64,000 nt of DNA from Parapedobacter koreensis (GTDB lineage Bacteria > Bacteroidota > Bacteroidia > Sphingobacteriales > Sphingobacteriaceae). The notes below the pieces were generated by a model. It saw nothing but the letters and a program-made list of their open reading frames with translations. It was not told where the DNA came from and did no database searches. Shown one piece after another: positions 60,568 through 64,000 of this stretch (position 1 is the stretch's first letter; the number at the start of each line of letters is the position of its first letter). The DNA is taken from positions 62,001 to 126,000 of the forward strand of contig NZ_FNZR01000005.1 of the NCBI RefSeq assembly GCF_900109365.1. Direction: 5' to 3'. Both the position numbers and the translations under genes were made by a program.

Positions 60568-62092
60568 GAAGCGAATTTTACGCTATGGGAAGGGTTTTGT
60601 CCTTTCCGAAATACAGATACTATCCGGTCACGGTTCGGCATTGTCCCAAGTCGCGGTCGAACGGCAGCCGAACAACGGTGTAACGCGTAGCACCTCTACG
60701 GAGTCTAACAAACAAAGCTATCGCAAATCAAGCTTACTATGTGTGCAGACCCATGCGCAGGCCCTTGCCCTCCCCGGGCGGGGCCGCGCAAATGGGGTAC
60801 TGGCACTGCTCCTGCTGGCGGTAAGCATTGGGTTGCAAGCCAGCCCGCTCACCCGCCAAGAAATCCCGAGCGACAGTCTGCCTGGCCGGCAGGCAGGCAT
60901 CAAGCCGTTGCAAATCGGCGATGCCATTCCCGATGAATTGTGGGATATGCCGCTACAGGTGGTAAACCATCCGGAAGGGGAGGAGACCATAACGCTTGGC
61001 GACTATAAGGGCAAGCTGATTATACTGGACTTCTGGGCCACGTGGTGTGGAAGCTGCATAGTTGCTATGGATGCACTCCATGATGTGCAACAGCAATTTA
61101 TTGATGAAATGGCACTTATACCCGTATCATCGAGCAAACCACATGATACCGATCGACTGCTTAAGAGCCATGCACGGTTGCAATCCCTTAACCTAAGCTC
61201 CGTCGTTGATGCCCAATCACTCGCTGACTTGTTCCCGCATATCACATTGCCGCATTATGCCTGGATCGATCCTCGGGGCGTATTGGTCGCTACGACAGGT
61301 ACAGCAGATATAACCGCATCCAATATCACAAAGGTATTAAACGATGAAATCCCGACCTATGCACTGAAAACATTCATCGATTTGGAAGGCCCACTACTGC
61401 TGGAACAGGGCAAACTGCCCTCAAAAGACATCGAAATAACCAATTATACGCTGTTCATAAAAGGTGAGATGCCGAGTTTGCCCTTCACATCGCGCCTAAG
61501 GAAAAACGGTGATCAAGTGTACGGCCGTGCTTTTTTTAATCAGACGATCGGGCAACTTTACTTCGGAATTGCGAAAGAACTGCTCGGGGAGCAGTTCTCA
61601 CCCAAACGCATAGTCTTCGATGCTGATACCAACACTTATCCAGAAATCGATTATAGGCGGTACAGGGAAGTGTCAGCGACATCTCGCCTGCTGAACACGT
61701 ATGAGTTTATCGTGCCGCTGGAAATGGCAGACTCGCTATACAGCCTGATGTTAGCTAATCTAAACGCTGTCAGCGGCTTTACAGGAAGGTTGGTCAAGAA
61801 GGAAGTGACCTGCCTTACACTGAAGCAACTGCCTCCTGGATTTCAACGGCACTTTCCTGACAAACATACTGAAATCGAACCGATAACGATCAAGAAGCTC
61901 GTAAAGTGGCTGGAAAAACAACCGTTTGCTATAGATAGGATTGTACTTGACGAAACAAAAACCACAAAACCCATCAACATCGTCCTCGACACGGAAACAA
62001 CACTTTCGTCCTACAACGCGCAATTGGAAGAGGCAGGGTTATTCATAGAAGAGAGTGTCAAAGCCCTCGATTTCTTTGTGTTATCAAACTAA
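60566..62092 (+). CDS. TlpA-like thioredoxin-fold protein
   Basis: 508 residues. A hydrophobic segment at ~76-94 (VLALLLLAVSIGLQAS) probably acts as the export signal; the ~70 residues before it (MKRILRYGKGFVLSEIQ...) are unusual and partly duplicated at 30018, so the true start may differ. Thioredoxin domain with active site FWATWCGSC (LIILDFWATWCGSC), here W-C-G-S-C in place of W-C-x-P-C, then a ~320-residue C-terminal region without recognised domain. It lies 20 nt before a SusC-type receptor gene, a pairing common in this phylum; it may handle disulfides of imported or surface proteins. Confidence 0.75.
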   Translation: MKRILRYGKGFVLSEIQILSGHGSALSQVAVERQPNNGVTRSTSTESNKQSYRKSSLLCVQTHAQALALPGRGRANGVLALLLLAVSIGLQASPLTRQEIPSDSLPGRQAGIKPLQIGDAIPDELWDMPLQVVNHPEGEETITLGDYKGKLIILDFWATWCGSCIVAMDALHDVQQQFIDEMALIPVSSSKPHDTDRLLKSHARLQSLNLSSVVDAQSLADLFPHITLPHYAWIDPRGVLVATTGTADITASNITKVLNDEIPTYALKTFIDLEGPLLLEQGKLPSKDIEITNYTLFIKGEMPSLPFTSRLRKNGDQVYGRAFFNQTIGQLYFGIAKELLGEQFSPKRIVFDADTNTYPEIDYRRYREVSATSRLLNTYEFIVPLEMADSLYSLMLANLNAVSGFTGRLVKKEVTCLTLKQLPPGFQRHFPDKHTEIEPITIKKLVKWLEKQPFAIDRIVLDETKTTKPINIVLDTETTLSSYNAQLEEAGLFIEESVKALDFFVLSN

Positions 62093-62112
62093 ACCAAAAT
62101 CATAAATAACTA

Positions 62113-64000
62113 ATGAAAACAATTCTAAAACTTATAATCATTACAATCCTCCTGCCCGCGATAACCGAAGCGCAACCCGTCTTACAGGGTGTGGTAAAAG
62201 ATGCCGATGGCAACCCTTTAACCGGGGCGTCCATCAGAAACAGTGCAAATGATGACATCGAGCATACCAATGAATTCGGCACCTTTCAGCTGAACATCGC
62301 CACGATCCCTATTTCCATATTCGTATCTCATGTTGGTTTTCACCGTGCAGACATTGACATAAATAGTTATGATACGCTACACATCACGTTGTTCCCGCTC
62401 ACGAACGTGCTTCAGGAAGTAGAAATATCCACTGGATATCAATCAATACCGAAGGAACGGGCGGTTGGCTCTTTCGATTTTATAGACAGCGAAACGCTCA
62501 ATGAACAGGTAAGCACCGATGTATTGAGCAGGCTTGAAGCGGTTGCAAACGGATTGAATATCGAACGGCGGGCAACGTCCGGTACAGACATGGGTATACG
62601 GATCAGAGGGCTGAGCACACTCAGCGCGGGAGCAATCCGCGACCCATTGATCATTCTGGATGGTTTTCCTTATGAGGGCGATATCAACAACATCAATCCC
62701 AATGATGTAAAGGACATCACATTGCTCAAAGACGCCGCCGCGGCGTCCATTTGGGGTTCGAGGGCAGGCAATGGCGTTATCGTCATCACCACCAAAATGG
62801 GCGCCAATCGGCAACCCACCAGTTTTAATTTCAATGCGAATACCACTGTGGGGAAAATACCGGACTTAACTAAATATCCACTGATGACCGGCGCAGATTT
62901 CATCGAGGCCGAAAAGTTCCTATTTGAAAACAGGCATCGGTTTTCCGATACGGCCGCCAGGTCCCGACCGGTGTTTACACCCGTCTATGAGCTGTTGTTT
63001 CTTCAACGGAATAATATAATAGCTGCGCAGGAAGTCGACAGGCAGTTAAGCAATATCGCTGAAGGAAATCTGCTGAAACAGTATCAGCAGTACATGTATG
63101 ACGCATCGTTGAATCAGCAATATGCTGCAAATATCCAAGGCGGCAGTGACAACAATGCGTGGTATGTTTCTGCCGGTTATGACCGGAACAAAAGCGCACT
63201 GGCCGCAACTTACGATCGATGGAACTTAAGTTTCAAAAACACGTATACGCCACATCGTGCGCTGCGCTTCGATGTCTCCATGCTGTACACGCTCAGTGAA
63301 TCGGTAAGTGGGAAGACGGCGTACTCGCCGTCGATGGGGTTGCCTCCCTATACACGTATCATGGACGAATCCGGTAATCCTTTAGCGGTAATGCGCACTT
63401 ACCGTCAATCGTTCTTGGATACCTTGGGAGATGGCAGGCTTCTGGACTGGAACTATTATCCTTTAGTGGAAGACCACTATTCGAAAACAACAGCCTCATT
63501 GAACAACGCCGTTGTCAATACGGGTGCAAGCTATACGCCACTTCCTTGGATTGCCCTCCATATCAAATATCAATATCAGCAGCAGAAAACGGAAAACAAC
63601 ACACTGTATGAAGAACAAAGCTATATCGCACGCGACCTTGTGAATCAATTTACCGTGCTTGATGCATCGGGTGGAATAACACACAACGTTCCAAAGGGCG
63701 GTGTCCTCGATGTCGGCTACAGCTCCCTGCGTATTCATAATTTGCGCGGGCAGCTGAATACAGACAACCAATGGGGCAGCCATAACCTCGTCTCATTGCT
63801 CGGTGCTGAATTCAGGAGCGGTACAACGTCCGGCAAAAACAGCCGAGCCTTTGGCTACGATCCGACAAACCTGACATATGGGACAATTGACCTGAAAAAC
63901 CGATTCCCCCATCTGATCACAAACAGCAATATCTTCATCCCGTCAAACCAAGATTTCACCGGTTTGGTAAACCGATTCGTTTCTGGCTTTGTGAATGTAG
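62113..64000 (+). CDS. SusC/RagA family TonB-linked receptor, N-terminal part
   Basis: About 629 residues before the window ends. Signal peptide (MKTILKLIIITILLPAITEA), carboxypeptidase-like domain (GVVKDADGNPLTGASI), plug with MGIRIRGLSTLSAG and DITLLKDAAAASIWGSRAGN, then barrel strands. It follows the TlpA-like gene by 20 nt and is probably in its operon; a SusD gene would be expected beyond 64000. Ligand unknown. Confidence 0.9.
   Translation, partial: MKTILKLIIITILLPAITEAQPVLQGVVKDADGNPLTGASIRNSANDDIEHTNEFGTFQLNIATIPISIFVSHVGFHRADIDINSYDTLHITLFPLTNVLQEVEISTGYQSIPKERAVGSFDFIDSETLNEQVSTDVLSRLEAVANGLNIERRATSGTDMGIRIRGLSTLSAGAIRDPLIILDGFPYEGDINNINPNDVKDITLLKDAAAASIWGSRAGNGVIVITTKMGANRQPTSFNFNANTTVGKIPDLTKYPLMTGADFIEAEKFLFENRHRFSDTAARSRPVFTPVYELLFLQRNNIIAAQEVDRQLSNIAEGNLLKQYQQYMYDASLNQQYAANIQGGSDNNAWYVSAGYDRNKSALAATYDRWNLSFKNTYTPHRALRFDVSMLYTLSESVSGKTAYSPSMGLPPYTRIMDESGNPLAVMRTYRQSFLDTLGDGRLLDWNYYPLVEDHYSKTTASLNNAVVNTGASYTPLPWIALHIKYQYQQQKTENNTLYEEQSYIARDLVNQFTVLDASGGITHNVPKGGVLDVGYSSLRIHNLRGQLNTDNQWGSHNLVSLLGAEFRSGTTSGKNSRAFGYDPTNLTYGTIDLKNRFPHLITNSNIFIPSNQDFTGLVNRFVSGFVNV

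Noticed and set aside
1-64000. CRISPR array or tRNA-associated integration site
   Set aside because: No regularly spaced short repeats, no cas genes, no tRNA gene and no integrase were seen.

Overview
The window looks like a chromosome segment of a Bacteroidota member, probably Sphingobacteriaceae (Parapedobacter/Pedobacter-like). The signs are three SusC/RagA receptors, two of them with SusD partners, many short-leader lipoproteins, families largely confined to this phylum (DUF5700, GxGYxYP, DUF4972, STAS-like DUF4325), and promoters of the phylum type (-7 element TAnnTTTG). No rRNA, tRNA, CRISPR array or integrase was seen.

Region 1 (1-8.7 kb, all on the minus strand) has the N-terminal part of an S9 peptidase, then a SusC-SusD-phosphatase operon whose last gene fuses a glycerophosphodiesterase-like domain to a PhoA-type alkaline phosphatase, then a DUF808 membrane protein. 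Region 2 (8.7-21.3 kb, minus strand) is a polysaccharide utilisation locus read in the order LamG lipoprotein, SusC, SusD, GxGYxYP protein, GH92 mannosidase. Upstream of it lies a membrane-spanning kelch/SARP-type regulator, and three 12-bp-spaced direct repeats sit between regulator and operon. Region 3 (21.4-30 kb) holds assorted small genes: DUF5700 metalloprotease, GNAT, DUF3857/transglutaminase membrane protein, ExbD and small lipoproteins, plus a duplicated piece of the exbD 5' end.

Region 4 (30-60 kb) is a defence and genetic-debris island. It contains three copies of an Rpn-type PD-(D/E)XK nuclease gene (one a relic), a RelE-type toxin-antitoxin pair, a vsr gene and an HNH gene that both carry frameshifts, a ParB-like/XRE/DUF2075 cluster with a controller-protein-like operator, KilA-N, broken antitoxins, and two intact plus at least three decayed copies of a STAS-like gene unit. 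A ~110-140 bp repeat from that unit lies just 5' of five different accessory genes. The island ends in an SspABCD-SspE DNA phosphorothioation defence system (48.3-59.1 kb). An extra DUF262-SIR2 gene pair, joined by an ATGA overlap, is inserted into it; this looks like an added NADase effector and is the most interesting item here. Each Ssp transcription unit is preceded by its own long inverted repeat.

Region 5 (59.8-64 kb) has a ~235-nt sequence with many nested and pseudoknot-capable pairings (candidate structured RNA), then a TlpA-like thioredoxin-fold protein and the beginning of a third SusC-type receptor.

From sequence alone, family names rest on motif recognition, not database searches. 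Start codons were revised where a downstream ATG fits signal peptides, paralogue alignment or operators better.
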